DNA of 64,000 bases, taken from Mallotus nudiflorus (taxonomy: Eukaryota > Streptophyta > Magnoliopsida > Malpighiales > Euphorbiaceae). The stretch is taken from contig CANTUR010000038.1 of NCBI GenBank assembly GCA_947683625.1, forward strand, positions 1,736,001 through 1,800,000, read 5' to 3'. Positions 10,392 to 22,436 of this stretch are shown piece after piece (the stretch's first letter is position 1; the number at the start of each line of letters is the position of its first letter). The notes below the pieces were generated by a model. It had not been told where the DNA came from and ran no database searches. It saw only the letters and a list, made by a program, of their open reading frames with translations. A program made the position numbers and the translations under genes.

Positions 10392-12787
10392 AACCAGATA
10401 ACCCTTCCTGAAGACTGGATCTTAGAAAGTGCTACTGAACCTACAATACAAATCCAAGACAAAACACCTCCAAACAAAGAAATAAAGCAAATAACCTAGT
10501 TCCAGGATGGAAGAGTAAAGATTAGCTTTGACAGAGCCTCTTCTAGTGTCAGATTTTCTGATACTTCATCATCGGAATCCCTTGACCTTGGAAGAATATC
10601 CTAGATCCCTTCTGTCATTAACCTTCCATATAAAGATTCACAGAGATAAGAACCACAAAGACCCATTATTCTTCCCTATCCAGATCAAGCAGAAGTACAT
10701 CCAAATATACCTCCGGTTATGATTCCTCCTTACATTCCAGCCAGATTCTCTACATCTGACTTACCCAATATAGCTCTCAGAAATATTAACCTCAGCAACA
10801 ATGTAGCATAACCCATATATACAGAACCACAACAAGAAATAAAGTCTCCTTCCCCTCCTGCCTCACCAACAGCCTCAGCTCTTACAGAAAATATAGCCTA
10901 TGAACTAAGTGTTATTGATAAAGAATTTACACCTGATAAAGCATCTTTACATAAATATTTTTATGCATCTCATAACTTAGAAAAAAGAACTTGGTTTTTC
11001 AAGTATTTTCTAAATACAAGACAAGATATTCAAATAAAGTTTTATGATTTCTTGCAGAATAATAAAGTAAATTTATTTTTCTTTGACTGGTTTAAAGTAT
11101 ATGCTTCAGAAAATGATATTTCATATCCTTTTAAAGAAATAAACCCTGTTACTATTCGAAAGAAAAGCTGGGAATTAGCCAATGGCTAATCTATAGAGTC
11201 TGAACATCCTCCTCTTAGGATGATCAAGATCCCTGTAGGCGAAGAAACTATTGATGTTGCCCCTTACAAGAAACCTCAGGATAATGACACCCAGAATTTA
11301 AAGAATATAGTTTCCCAGAACAACTTCACCAATGCTCATCTTCATAGCATAGGTAAACAGCTTTCTAGGATAAAAAAGCATCCCTATGACACTATAGAAC
11401 CATAAGCTTCTACAGATAAAAAAACCCTATGTTCAAACCTTTCCAAGTCTCCCAAACTACCCAATAGGAAATTAGATCTAACAAATCTGAGTTCCTCGAA
11501 GCTGTTAGAAACCAGCTTAGCCGAATGGCTCCTTCTTCCTCCAATCCTATAGTACCTGACACTCCTCAAAATGATAGCCAGACTATCAATCAAAATGTTA
11601 GTGTCTTAGATAAAGTCTTAGAATCCACTACTGATGAAGAAGCATTTCAGGAACAGTCTCCTAGAATTGCTAAACTTCATTGGCAGAATAACCAACCCTT
11701 TCGATCAGGATACACTAGAGCTTCTTATCCAGATTTGGATGTAGGTGACCAACCTAGTATCCTTGTCCAGCCCAAGTTCAATGCTAGTTCTGTTTACGAA
11801 TGGAACATTGATGGCATGTCAGAATTTCAAATTCTGAATACCCTTCAGCAAATGACTATGGCCTCCAATGCTTATAAAACCCAAACAGAAACCTCTGATA
11901 GGTCTGTAGCTGAACTTGTTATAGCAGGTTTCTCTAGACAATTGAAAGGATAGTGGGATTATCATCTTACTATCCAACAGCAAACAGACATTCTGTATGC
12001 TGTTAAAAAAGATGAGGAAGGTCTTCCCATTCTTGATTCCTCAGGAAACACTACCCAAGACTCTGTGTCTACTCTTATTCTCACTATAGCACTCCATTTC
12101 ATAGGAGATTCTTCCCATCTTAAAGATAAAAATACTGACCTCCTATCCAATCTAAAGTGCAGAAAACTCAGTGATTTCCAATGGTATAGATCAACTTTCC
12201 TAACCAGGGTCATGATTAGAGAAGACTCCAACCAGCCTTTCTGGAAGGAAAAATTTCTAGCAGGTCTTCCCACACTTTTAGGAGAACGTGTCAGAAACAC
12301 CATTAGATAATCCTTTGGATCCCATATCATTCCCTATGATCAGCTCACCTACGGTGAATTGATCAGTACTACCCAAAAAGAAGGCCTTAAGATCTGTCAG
12401 GATTTGAAACTCCAAAAATATCTAAAGTGGGAGTTAAGGAAATCCAAAAAAGAATTAGGATCTTTCTGTAAACAATTCGACTATGGTTATAGTCAAGATA
12501 AAGCCTGCAAAGGAGATTGTAGTAAAAAGTCCAAATCCAAGTCCTCTTCCTCCAAGAAATTTTCTAAACCAAGAAAGTTTCATAAGAAAAAGACTTCTGA
12601 TGAACCCTACTACAAAAAACCTTACAAAAAATCCTTCCCTAAGAAAGATAAAGATTCCAAACCTAAGAAAAGAGACTTGAAAGATGTCACCTGCTACAAA
12701 TGTGGCAAAAAGGGACATATTTCCAAATATTGCAAAGTCTCTAAGAAACTCCAGGAACTTGACCTAGGAGAAGAAACTCTAACATAA
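10392..12787 (+). pseudogene. Viral coat protein region with CCHC zinc knuckle
   Basis: Continues the ORF1 frame through Ser/Pro-rich linker sequence with several stops (for example near 10500 and 10820). It shifts frame between 11405 and 11525, then encodes a coat-type core (open 11525-11953 and 12065-12310), a Lys/Ser-rich basic stretch (about 12530-12680) and the knuckle CYKCGKKGHISKYC (12692-12733). A basic tract before a CCHC knuckle is characteristic of Caulimoviridae coat proteins, which package the genome. A stop at about 11951 and others show decay. Confidence 0.75.
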
Positions 12788-12796
12788 CTTTCTGCA

Positions 12797-13408
12797 TTGC
12801 TTTTGCACACATCTGAGTCTGAGTCTGAGTCCTCCTCTTTAGGAATTCCTCAGATAGATGAACTAGCTACAACCTCTTCTTCTTTTATAGATTCAGAATC
12901 CAGTTCTGATATAAAGCATTTGAACATGCTTACTAAAGAACAAAACCTCATTCTAGATGCCATACAACACATCAATGATCCTGATGTCCAAAAAAGATAT
13001 CTAGAACAACTTAGGCAATCCTTAGAAAAGGAACCTGAGCCCCCTAAGACAGAGTTACCTTCCACAAGTACCAATATGTATGATCTTACAGCCATCCTGA
13101 ATAGGAAAAAGCATGGTAAGAAACCCATAGGAAATGTCCAGGAACTCCAGTCTGAAATAAAGACCATTAAAACTGAACTAAAGTATATTAAAGAAAAGCA
13201 ACAAAAAGATTTTGAATTAATTCAGTTTCTTGTCACCAAACTAGCTGAAGAGTCTAGTGAGAGTGATAACACAAAAAGCTTAGGATTAGAACCCCAGTCC
13301 TTGGCTAGCATAGATAAAGTCCCTCATGATTTTCTCTATACTTTAAGTCAAATTACTTCTAGGATATACATTGTTAAAGTTTCCCTTGTCTTTGATAAAG
13401 ATTTTTAG
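12797..13408 (+). pseudogene. Viral polyprotein linker between coat protein and protease
   Basis: A 203-codon open frame in the same phase as the knuckle segment. Acidic and Ser/Glu-rich at first, then a Lys/Glu-rich stretch (about 13100-13240) with heptad-like spacing that may be a coiled coil. It ends at a TAG (13406-13408) just before the protease motif, and the left arm has the same TAG. No enzyme motif is visible. Confidence 0.6.
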
Positions 13409-14305
13409 TATGATACTGTCGCTCTGTTTGATACAGACGTTGATTTAAGTTGCATAAAGACCTCTATTGTTCCTCATCGTTTTCAAGAAAAAACCCGTGA
13501 AACACTCTCCTTTGCTAACAATTCAAAAATGCATATTGATGGCAAAACAGATGTCAGTATTTTAAACAACGGATTTTCCATTAAAAAATTTTTCCTTCTT
13601 GTTTCTGATATTAGTTATTCAGTAATCTTAGGGACACCGTTCATTAATCTGATAACTCCCTATATAGTTACTCATGGCTCAATTGATTTTAAAGATAAAG
13701 ATATTTTCATTTCTTTTCCCTTCTTGGCTAAGCCAAAAACTCGCCAGCTCAACTTTGTTCAAGCTCATTCTATTTACAAAAATCAAAAAAATTTCTTGGT
13801 TAAAAGTAAAGAAACAGATTTATTCGATTTAAAGCAAAGAGTTCATTTTAACAAAATTGAACATCAATTACAAAATGATTTTGTAAAGAAATGCATTCTT
13901 GATCTTCAAAAATGTTTTATTAAAGAAGTCTGTTCCGATTTGCCAAATGCTTTTTGGAATAGAAAAAAGCATATAGTTGACCTCCCTTATGAGCCAGGAT
14001 TTGATGAAAGAAATATCCCTACTAAAGCTAGACCAATTCAGATGAATGCTGAATTAGAACAACATTGTAGGAAAGAAATCCAAGATCTTCAATCTAAAGG
14101 ATTAATCTCCAGATCTCGATCACCATGGAGTTGTGCAGCCTTTTACGTTAATAAAGCTTCTGAACAAGAGAGAGGTACTCCTAGACTTGTAATAAATTAC
14201 AAGCCTTTGAATACAACCCTCAAATGGATTAGGTATCCTATTCCAAACAAAAAAGATCTTCTTCAAAAACTCCATTATGCATTTTTTTTTCGAAATTTGA
14301 TATGA
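13409..14305 (+). pseudogene. Viral aspartic protease and RT N-terminus, right copy
   Basis: The retropepsin-type site is at 13430-13438 and reads DTD, lacking the usual glycine. SYSVILGTPFI marks the second conserved part. The following linker leads into RT but ends after a run of nine T's (about 14283-14291), where the frame slips from phase 2 to phase 1. In the family this domain cleaves the ORF1 polyprotein. Confidence 0.85.
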
Positions 14306-15303
14306 AATCAGGATTTTGGCAAATACAAATTGACATAAAGCATCGTTATAAAACTGCCTTTATTGTCCCTTTTGGCCAATATCAGTGGAATGTTATGCCC
14401 TTCGGTTTGAAAAATGCTCCTTCTGAATTTCAAAGAATTATGAATGACATTTTCAATCCTTATTTTGAATTTTGTATAGTCTATATTGATGATGTTCTCA
14501 TTTTCTCCAAATCCATTGAGCAACACCTCAAGCATTTAAAGACTTTTCTCTATGTTGTCAAGAAAGCAGGTCTTGTTGTTTCTGAAAAGAAGATATCTCT
14601 CTTCCAAACTAGAATCAGATTCCTAGGACATTATATCTGTCAAGGAACCATTGTTCCTATAGAAAGATGCCTAAAATTTGCTAATAAGTTTCCTGATAGA
14701 ATTCTTGACAAAACCCAACTGCAAAGATTTTTAGGCAGCCTTAACTATGTTCTGGATTTTTGTCCCAACATTAATAGGATAGCCAAACCTTTACATGATA
14801 GGTTAAAGAAGAATCCACCTCGTTGGACAGATGAACACACTAGAGTTGTCCAACACATAAAGAGATATATAGTTTCTATACCATGTCTCCATATAGCTGA
14901 TCCTAGTCTTCCTAAAGTTATAGAAACTGATGCTAGTGAATTAGGTTATGGTGGTATTTTAAAGCAAGTTCAAAATGGGCGGGAAGTAGTTGTACAGTAT
15001 ACTTCAGGTCACTGGAATGACACCCAAAAGAACTACTCTACCATCAAGAAAGAAATTCTTTCCATTATACTCTGCATCATAAAGTTTCAATCTGATTTAC
15101 TCAATAAAAAGTTTTTACTTCGAATTGATTGTAAATCTGCTAAAGAAATTTTACAAAAAGATGTTCAAAATATTGCATCAAAACATATTTTTGCTAGATG
15201 GCAAGCTATTTTGAGTATCTTTGATTTTGAAATTGAATTTATTAAAGGAAATGAGAATTCTCTTCCAGATTTCCTGACAAGAGAATTTTTACAAAACAGA
15301 TAA
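14302..15303 (+). pseudogene. Viral reverse transcriptase-RNase H, right copy
   Basis: 333 open codons with FGLKNAPSEFQR, the catalytic YIDD at 14482-14493, the RNase H start ETDASELGYGG (about 14924-14956) and RNase H acidic residues further on (RIDCKSAKE). The domains convert pregenomic RNA to DNA. The frame ends in TAA 15301-15303, two bases before the ATG of ORF2. It has no start of its own because it is the C-terminal part of the polyprotein. Confidence 0.9.
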
Positions 15304-15305
15304 AG

Positions 15306-16694
15306 ATGCCTAAAGAAATTTTAGATCCAGATAAAGTTGCCCCAACTAAAGTTCCTCTCCCTCTTTCTATTGAAAAGCTAATAAAGTCTTAGTATGACAT
15401 TGCCAGCCAGGAATAAAATAAAGATGACTAAACTAAAGCTCTTGCAATTCAACAATGGGTTGAATCGATCTCTAGAACTCCTGAACTCCTTCAGGCTATT
15501 CAAGCAACTCTGAAACCTCCAGTTTCAGAGCCTCCTAGTATTTTGGGCCTTCCTTCGCCCTCAGGTAAAGTCTCTCAGCCTATTTCAAAACTTGGGAAAG
15601 GTGAATCTTCTTCCTCTCAAATCCTTTCTCAAAATGATTTAACTCCTGTGGCTACCCAAAGTAGTTCACAAATTGTTTTATCACAATCTAAAATAAAGTC
15701 TTCTGAATTTCTCACAAAAACCACTTTTCAAAACATCTTAACAATTGAAGATGGTTTTTATAACAAAAATCCTTTTATAGCAATGTAAAACCATTTTTTT
15801 AAACCTTGGGATCTTTCAAAACCTCAAGAGTATTATCAAACTATTTTGGAATTTACTAGTTCGGTAGAATTCAAATACTTCTACCATAAAGGATCCCACG
15901 ACCCTTCTTACTCTACCTGCAAAATCCTTAAAGTCCTTCATCCTAAAGATTGGGGTCAAGATCTTTTTAAGCCCAAATCTTTCCCTATAAATTTCCAAAT
16001 CAAGCTCGAATTTTGCCCAACATTCTCTTATTGGGACTATAAACAAGCATGGTTCAACACCTTCCTTATCCAAAATCATTATGCCACCCACTCATGGTTA
16101 TTTTTCTTAAGTGATCATGCTAATCTTTCCAAGTTTCCTGCATGGTTCACCAGGTGGTGGAATAACTATAGTCCTATCCCTGACATCCTTCCTTCTGATA
16201 TTCGTAATGAGTTTGACCTTTTTGAATCCCATTACAAACCCTCTTCTCCTGAGAAAAAGTTTCCTTCCTTATGCCTTTATTGTTCCAAGTTCTTCGTACC
16301 ATGGGTCTCTCAATGGTATCTCGACTACTCATCCAATAATGGCATTATAGTTCTACAAAGAAAATTTAAAGTAAAATGGTGGAATTCCTATAGAATTCTA
16401 AAAAAGATTTCAAAAACAGCAATCTCTGAATGGCTTCAAAAGCATGGTTTCATTGGAAGTCCTCCCTCCCAGACTAACTTTCTTGCTCAGAAATCCCATG
16501 CCAGTGCCCTTCTTACAGCTGCCAAAACAGAAGAAGAATATTTCAAAATAATGCAACAGTTAGTCCAGTCTCGGGCTACTTCTTCTGCAACTTCCAGCCA
16601 TTCTGAAGAGTTTGAGCCCTTCATCGATTTGGGTAATGACAATGAAGATGACTGTTATGGTATCTTTAGCCCTATTAAGCCCATAGGCTTATAA
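15306..16694 (+). pseudogene. Viral ORF2 (unknown function), right copy
   Basis: ATG 15306, two bases after the polyprotein stop, an arrangement fitting termination-reinitiation. Stops at 15390, about 15414 and 15429 are shared with the left copy; a TAA at 15786-15788 is private to this copy (CAA on the left). Past it the frame is open to 16694. Composition is Trp/Phe/Pro-rich with an acidic C-terminus. No domain is recognised. Confidence 0.75.
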
Positions 16695-17136
16695 AGTCTT
16701 GTAAAGTTCTTATTCTGCAAATCCTTGTAAATATTTATTTAGTTAGCCCAATGGGTTGAAAATCCTTAAGGACGGCCCATGTAAAAATTAGGGTATTAAA
16801 AAAAAGTATTTTAATATTCTCTATTTTCCAAGTCACCAAATTTGGGACACTCTCGGACAGCACTCAGGGAAATTTGACTTCTATGTCAAATACTCTCCTC
16901 CTGCCTCAGCAGTTATCCCTCTTCACTCTGTCAGACCACATGGGTGGGGCCCCCGGCTTCTTTTTTCAAGATCTGATAAGTGACTCACCACTAAAGTTAA
17001 AACACACTTCCAATAAAGTCTGAGGCTAATTATTCCTCCTCCAATCACGGACGCATCAGGAACATCTCTGGCCCCTCTCACATGGGCTACTTTCTCCTGA
17101 CGAATCTCGTGCCTCTATAGCATCCCCTCTCAAGCT

Positions 17137-17149
17137 CTATATATAGAAG
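17137..17149 (+). promoter_or_regulatory. Pararetroviral promoter TATA box, right copy
   Basis: CTATATATAGAAG downstream of ORF2, with the promoter in about 16750-17130. This is the place of the pregenomic RNA promoter in Caulimoviridae. In the integrated linear copy it points out of the locus into 17700 and beyond. Confidence 0.65.
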
Positions 17150-17376
17150 CCTTCTCCAGCCTTTCAGGGGGAGAAAAGTTGAAAGAAAAAAGAGAAACAC
17201 TCTAAAAAGAGGAGGAGAGTTTGAAAAGCTTAGCTTTCCTCTCTAAGTAAAGTAGATTAAAAAATTATTTTATCACTTCACAAAGCTTAATATAGTTCTC
17301 TGTAATTTCTCTTCTTCCCTATAACTCCTTTGTTGTGGATTAAAGAACTTCTGTAACCTTCCCTTACTTAGATTTT

Positions 17377-17382
17377 AATAAA
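17377..17382 (+). terminator. Viral polyadenylation signal, right copy
   Basis: AATAAA about 230 nt after the TATA box, the usual spacing for the terminally redundant pregenomic RNA. It sits next to a palindrome-like aagaaaattttctt. Confidence 0.6.
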
Positions 17383-17564
17383 GAAAAGAAAATTTTCTTT
17401 CCCTATAAGATTATTTTCTTATATTTTCTTATGTTTAATTATGTATTATAGTTTCCTTATGCCTTATTTACTTTAAAGATTTATTTATTTTCTGCATTTC
17501 TTCTTTAAAGCTTTCTTTACTTTCTGTATTCATTAAGTATGCTCTGTGCTCGCCTAAGAAATTA

Positions 17565-17830
17565 GGATCTTGCACATCAGAAATTCTGTATTATAATTGC
17601 TGCATTTTGGACCGGTAACCTCTGTGTCTAACCTGTGACTGGAGCGTGAGACCGGCATTATGCCTATATCTTGCATCTGCATCATCATTATTCCTTGCTT
17701 TATTGTCCCTTAGATCCTTTGGCATTCCTGGTATATATATATATATAGGATCTTGCACATCAGAAATTCTGTATTATAATTGCTGCATTTTGGACCGGTA
17801 ACCTCTGTGTCTAACCTGTGACTGGAGCGT

Positions 17831-17894
<64 letters not shown>

Positions 17895-18057
17895 ATCTTG
17901 CACATCAGAAATTCTGTATTATAATTGCTGCATTTTGGACCGGTAACCTCTGTGTCTAACCTGTGACTGGAGCGTGAGACCGGCATTATGCCTATATCTT
18001 GCATCTGCATCATCATTATTCCTTGCTTTATTGTCCCTTAGATCCTTTGGCATTCCT

Positions 18058-18091
<34 letters not shown>
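17565..18091 (+). repeat. Viral leader segment repeated three times between TA tracts
   Basis: A leader segment beginning ggatcttgcacatcag occurs at 17565-17734 (full, ending at the primer site), 17748-17833 (truncated after gagcgtgaga) and 17893-18062 (full again). They are separated by TA tracts at 17732-17747, 17834-17892 and 18061-18091. Confidence 0.9.
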
Positions 18092-18094
<3 letters not shown>

Positions 18095-18324
18095 AGAGAG
18101 AGAAAACTACACTCTGCTAGTGCCAAAGGTGAGTGTTGGGATTAATTTCAAGAACTTTATTGACTGTTGAAGATATCAAATAAGCTAACATGAATTCATT
18201 ACTATGGATTGATAGTTTGTTTCTTGGTCATCGAAGTCCAAAATGATGAAAATAATGAGTTATTTACATAAATATATCAACAATTAAAAAAATTTCAAAA
18301 ATGTCGTTAACTAAAAAAACTTTC
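18092..18324. other. Unassigned flank between virus and gypsy derivative
   Basis: Begins with a short GA run and continues as AT-rich noncoding sequence. Nothing is recognised; it should be the original flank of the virus insertion. Confidence 0.4.
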
Positions 18325-18820
18325 TGATAACTCTGAATTGATATTTTGCTTGTAGAACCTGCATGAACAAGGAGAACAGGTAAAGGGACAGAGTTTCTTT
18401 CATAAAAACTTCAAAGCTTAAGTCAGTAATGGTATAAGGAAAAAATATAATAAAGCAAATAGACATAATAAAATAGAGAATAAAGAGTGATTGCTTGGAT
18501 GATGTAATAATAGAGTGATGGAATGATGTCTTGGTGATGTTGTATGATAAGAATAGGGAGATGAGTGAATATGAGAATGAATGACTGACATGAGATGTCA
18601 TGAGATGTATTTATAGAAGAAGATATTGCTTAAACCTTTTAGGAATATGATTCCTTAGCCTTGTAGGATTGCCTTATTTAGGAGAGGAGGAGACTTCCTT
18701 TGTAGAGTAATTTTCCTAATTGAAATAGACTTCTTTATTAAGCTTTCTTTTTATTCAAGTAATCCTCCTCTTTAGGGGAATATAACCCTTATTAGAATAG
18801 AATACTGATATGGGATATCA
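18325..18820 (-). repeat. 3' LTR of the gypsy derivative
   Basis: 496 bp. Its last about 190 bp (from ttaaacc, about 18633) match 22603-22795 closely, including ttaggaatatgattcct. Confidence 0.7.
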
Positions 18821-19139
18821 AGAGTCCAGCCTGAAAGTCTATTCGGATATTTATGTCTAATATATATGGATCTATAAGATGATAGAAACATCATTCTTTT
18901 GTATAAAGAGACTGCTTGAATCACTGCATTTGATATGGAAGGGTGAGCTGAGGTGGCCAACCTCAGTCATAGGAAAAGATAAAGCTCAGTACTAAGTCTC
19001 AAAATCATTGTATAAGAACATCATTGAAGTGCTAGCTAGACTTGAGTGCAAAAAACCTACAATAAAAAAGGATATGTAATGGATTAACCCACCGGTGTGG
19101 AGACAACATAACAGAACTAGTCGTCACTAGATTTTTTAT

Positions 19140-19400
19140 GCTTGGTGTATTAAAAGCGCAGCCCGATCGTCGAACCTCAGTACTATAAAAGCGATCTGAG
19201 GGTGCCAGCTTCAGTCACTGGACTTAGATGCTCGGTGCAAGGATGCAGGGCTTACATGTTTGGAACCTCAGTACTATAGAAGCAACCTAAGGGTGCTAGC
19301 TTCAGTCATTAGACTTAATCTTGGGGCATTAGAAGTGCAGCCCAAGTGTCGTATAGTCTCAGTGTATTAGAAACGTGGCCCAAGTGTTGTATAACGTTAT
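19140..19400 (-). repeat. 3'UTR repeat units shared with the full gypsy element
   Basis: The motif cctcagtactat recurs at 19176 and 19267 (91-bp spacing) with gagggtgccagcttcagtca between, the same motifs as the 104-bp tandem units at 48130-48700. Confidence 0.7.
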
Positions 19401-22400
19401 TCGATTTATGAACTTTAATAACCCAATCGATGGCAGCTACCTAGTCAGAATAATGATTGATGTTGAGTCCGGACATTATTGCTACAGATGTTTAATTTTT
19501 TAAGCATTTGTTGTTAGTAGTATTTTTGCAAAAGGAAGGATGTTTGTGATCCTGATAGTGAGTTTGAACCTTTTCAATCTAAGCTCCATAATATGGGATA
19601 ATATTTTAGTGAGAGTTTTTGAAATGATGGAAGGTGGGTTTTAAAGGACCAAATTGGGTTTGCCTAATTCGAATTGTGAGATGAGAATTTGTAAATTAGG
19701 TGAAGAGTCAATGTTGCACCACTCCTGAAATAGAGGATAGTGTGTGATGCTCACTAGGATGTCTTGGAATTGCCCTTTGATTTATCTGGTTGTGTGGCGG
19801 ATATACTTAACTCCATTCTTGAATTTCTCTTATTGTATATTCTCTGAAATTTTCATGAACAAGGATCTTCTACAAAGTAGGATTTGCTTGAATGTTATTT
19901 GATCTGGCTCTGAACAAGAACAACCATTTATTGTCTGAGCATGAGTGAGTGTTTGTTTGTCTTAGTGTTGTTTGGTAATGTGTCTAATGTCTTTTGACAA
20001 TCTCTGCATGTTGATGTCGAGTGAGATTATCAGAGTGTCCAATTGTTTGGACTGATGGGTGCTTAAAGTAGCGTCTTTAATAAATATATTTTCCTTATCT
20101 ATAGTGATAGATAAAAGAACAATAGTTTTAGGATCATATAATCAATCTCATTTGATGATCAGTCCTTGTGTAATAAATATATCAAATGTAATTAATGTAT
20201 TTTTTACACAAAGAATAATCATATATACATGGATGAGCATCTATGTGTAGATGTGTAAGCGTGCTTATGTGACAAGCTATAAATATTTATATAAGAATAA
20301 ACAAAATGCGAAAATAAATAAATTAAATAATATAAAGAGAAACTAGAGAAACTTATCTCTTGATGTACTGTTGTCCCGCCTTTGAATTCATAAATATTTA
20401 TGTTTGTTGTTTGCTTCAATTATTGCTTAAATGACATTGTCTTTAAAGATGTTGCCTAAGTTTGTGTGTATGCAATTTATTTGCATTTTTTGTATACCTA
20501 GCTTCATGAAAATATACTACTCTGAGATTAATAATAGGATTTATTGCCCGTTGCTAGGAGTCTGAATACCTATGAATTCAGTGTTTGGTAATGGATGCTA
20601 GTTTGAGGTCGATGCTTGAATATCCAAAGTTTTTATGTTTGGCGCTTTGTTCCAAATAAAGTATGGACTAGGAACCAGATTCAGGTTTTTTAATTCTTTA
20701 ATGCTCGGATGACTTGGTAATTCGAAGCTCAATGCTCAGAGCTCAGGGTTTTTTCAATGTGTACTTTAGTGGGCGTAGACTCTCAGCTTTTATTTTTCTT
20801 ACAGTGCTTTCACATCCAGACATTTTTTTGACTCAGAAATATGATGGTGAGGTTGTGGCTCTAAGATAGTATGTTCTGAGACTCCCATAAGCTAGAGAAT
20901 AATGAGCTGGGGTGATCGATTGTCTTGGAATTTTATTATTCGATGCTCGGAGTCTGAGTGCTTATGAAGGGTGCTTGTTGGATGCCCAATGTCTGAAGCT
21001 CGATGCTCGGTTGACGCTTGGATATCAAACTTTGATGTTCAATAAAAACTTATTTATGCACTTTGATGCTCAAACTCAAATTCTTTGATGCTCAGACTCG
21101 GGTGCTCGATGGTCTCATGCTTTGAAACTTCATCACTTAGAGCTTGATGGATGCTCACAAAGCAGATGTTTGCTCGTTTGAAGTTTTAATGTATGGAATT
21201 TCAAGGCTTAGTAATGAAAAAAATGATTTAAGTCCTGCATTTCTGACTATTTCCCAGCTTCGATGGTGCTTTAGTACTTAGTCAGCTCAAATATCCGAGT
21301 GTCAGTTCTCGGAAGCTCGGTGCTCGAAAGCTTAGTACTCTGAAGCTCCATGCTTGATGCTCGGCACTTGAAATCTTAGTGTCCGGTATTTGATGTTTGA
21401 TGTTCACTTGATACTCGGTTTCAATTTTGAGAACCATTCGTTGAATACTCGTATTCTTCAATCTCAGTATGAGGTCATGTGGTCCAACTTTATGAATTTA
21501 GAGGAAAACATATAGACGTCTAGCTTCTCTTCGTCACTACATCTGATTCGGGTCTTGAAATACTTCTAAGCCTCGATGTTCAGATGCTCAGTGATTCGTT
21601 TTAGTTGCCCAGCTATCTTACTATTTGCTCTGAATTCTAACCTTAGAAACTGTTGCATCAACAACATAACTTTCTTTAAAACTCAGATGCATCCCCTTTC
21701 TTTTTTTTCCCCTCCTGATGAAGTTGTGGTGATGTGAAATGGTCATTCGAGTTTGACCATTGTCAAAACTTCCATCTTCTGAGTTCTTGATTTGAATTAT
21801 ATCTTATGTTTAGTATTTGTAAATCTGAATGGAGTAGGACATCTAGACTGGTAGCGAGCTTGCTTCTTCTAATGGCCAATCTTCTTGCATTTTAAGTAGA
21901 GGTCAATCTTGGCTCCTTTCCCATGCTAACTTATTGTCATAGGAGGCTAATCCCATAGCAAGTCAATTGATAAGAATGTCAATGCAACATTGTTGAACCT
22001 TTCATGCCTCGTGACTTGATCATATAACCACACAACTTTACAATAAATTTTTGTTAAGGCATGATCCCGTTGAGGGTACAATGAGTTTATGAGGTATAGA
22101 ATCACGGGACTATTTTAATCAATTATTTGAATAAGACAAATATAAATATAGAAACTTATCTGCTAATGCAAGGGATCTTAAAGATCATCAATATCGTGAC
22201 TGTAAATGGACAGATCTTTGAATGCCATGCCTTTTCATTATGCACTGATCGAAGATACAATGAAGTTGTTGCTTATAGTTCGAAGCTCATTCTACCAACA
22301 ATTTTTGTGCAATTCTTTATACACTAATCTACTGCTCGAGTAATTAAAAGCTTAAAGCTGCACAACTCCGTAGACCACTTGGGCACTTTAAGTCTCTGCT

Positions 22401-22436
22401 TCAACTATCTCAAATCATGTGTGCCTCCTTCAATTG

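Larger units (their letters stand above)
13366..17657 (+). repeat. Right arm of the inverted repeat
   Basis: Mirror of 5164-9455. Differences seen by eye are few: a C-to-T change giving a stop at 15786-15788, one Glu/Lys change near 16040, a 15-bp insertion near 17030 flanked by AAT, and scattered substitutions in the promoter and leader. Stops and frameshifts that damage the polyprotein occur in both arms. Confidence 0.95.
5164..18091. mobile_element. Endogenous caulimovirid (florendovirus-like) locus, palindromic
   Basis: The plus strand from 9465 to 17734 holds a full caulimovirid order: tRNA-Met primer site, movement protein, coat protein with a CCHC knuckle, aspartic protease, RT, RNase H, a second ORF, then a promoter with polyadenylation signal and leader. 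The sequence gcattcctggtat recurs at 9465-9477 and 17722-17734, giving an 8257-bp unit, normal for the family. There is no integrase and no LTR. An inverted partial copy (9455-5164) precedes it. The combination of one polyprotein ORF with MP, a downstream ORF of unknown function and TA repeats at junctions matches what is known of florendoviruses; the genus is inferred. The coding frames are broken by many stops and at least two frameshifts, so the copy is a relic. Confidence 0.85.

Noticed and set aside
17774..18016. 80-codon minus-strand frame with a Tyr-Ile run
   Set aside because: It is read through the TA tract and the repeated viral leader; not a gene.
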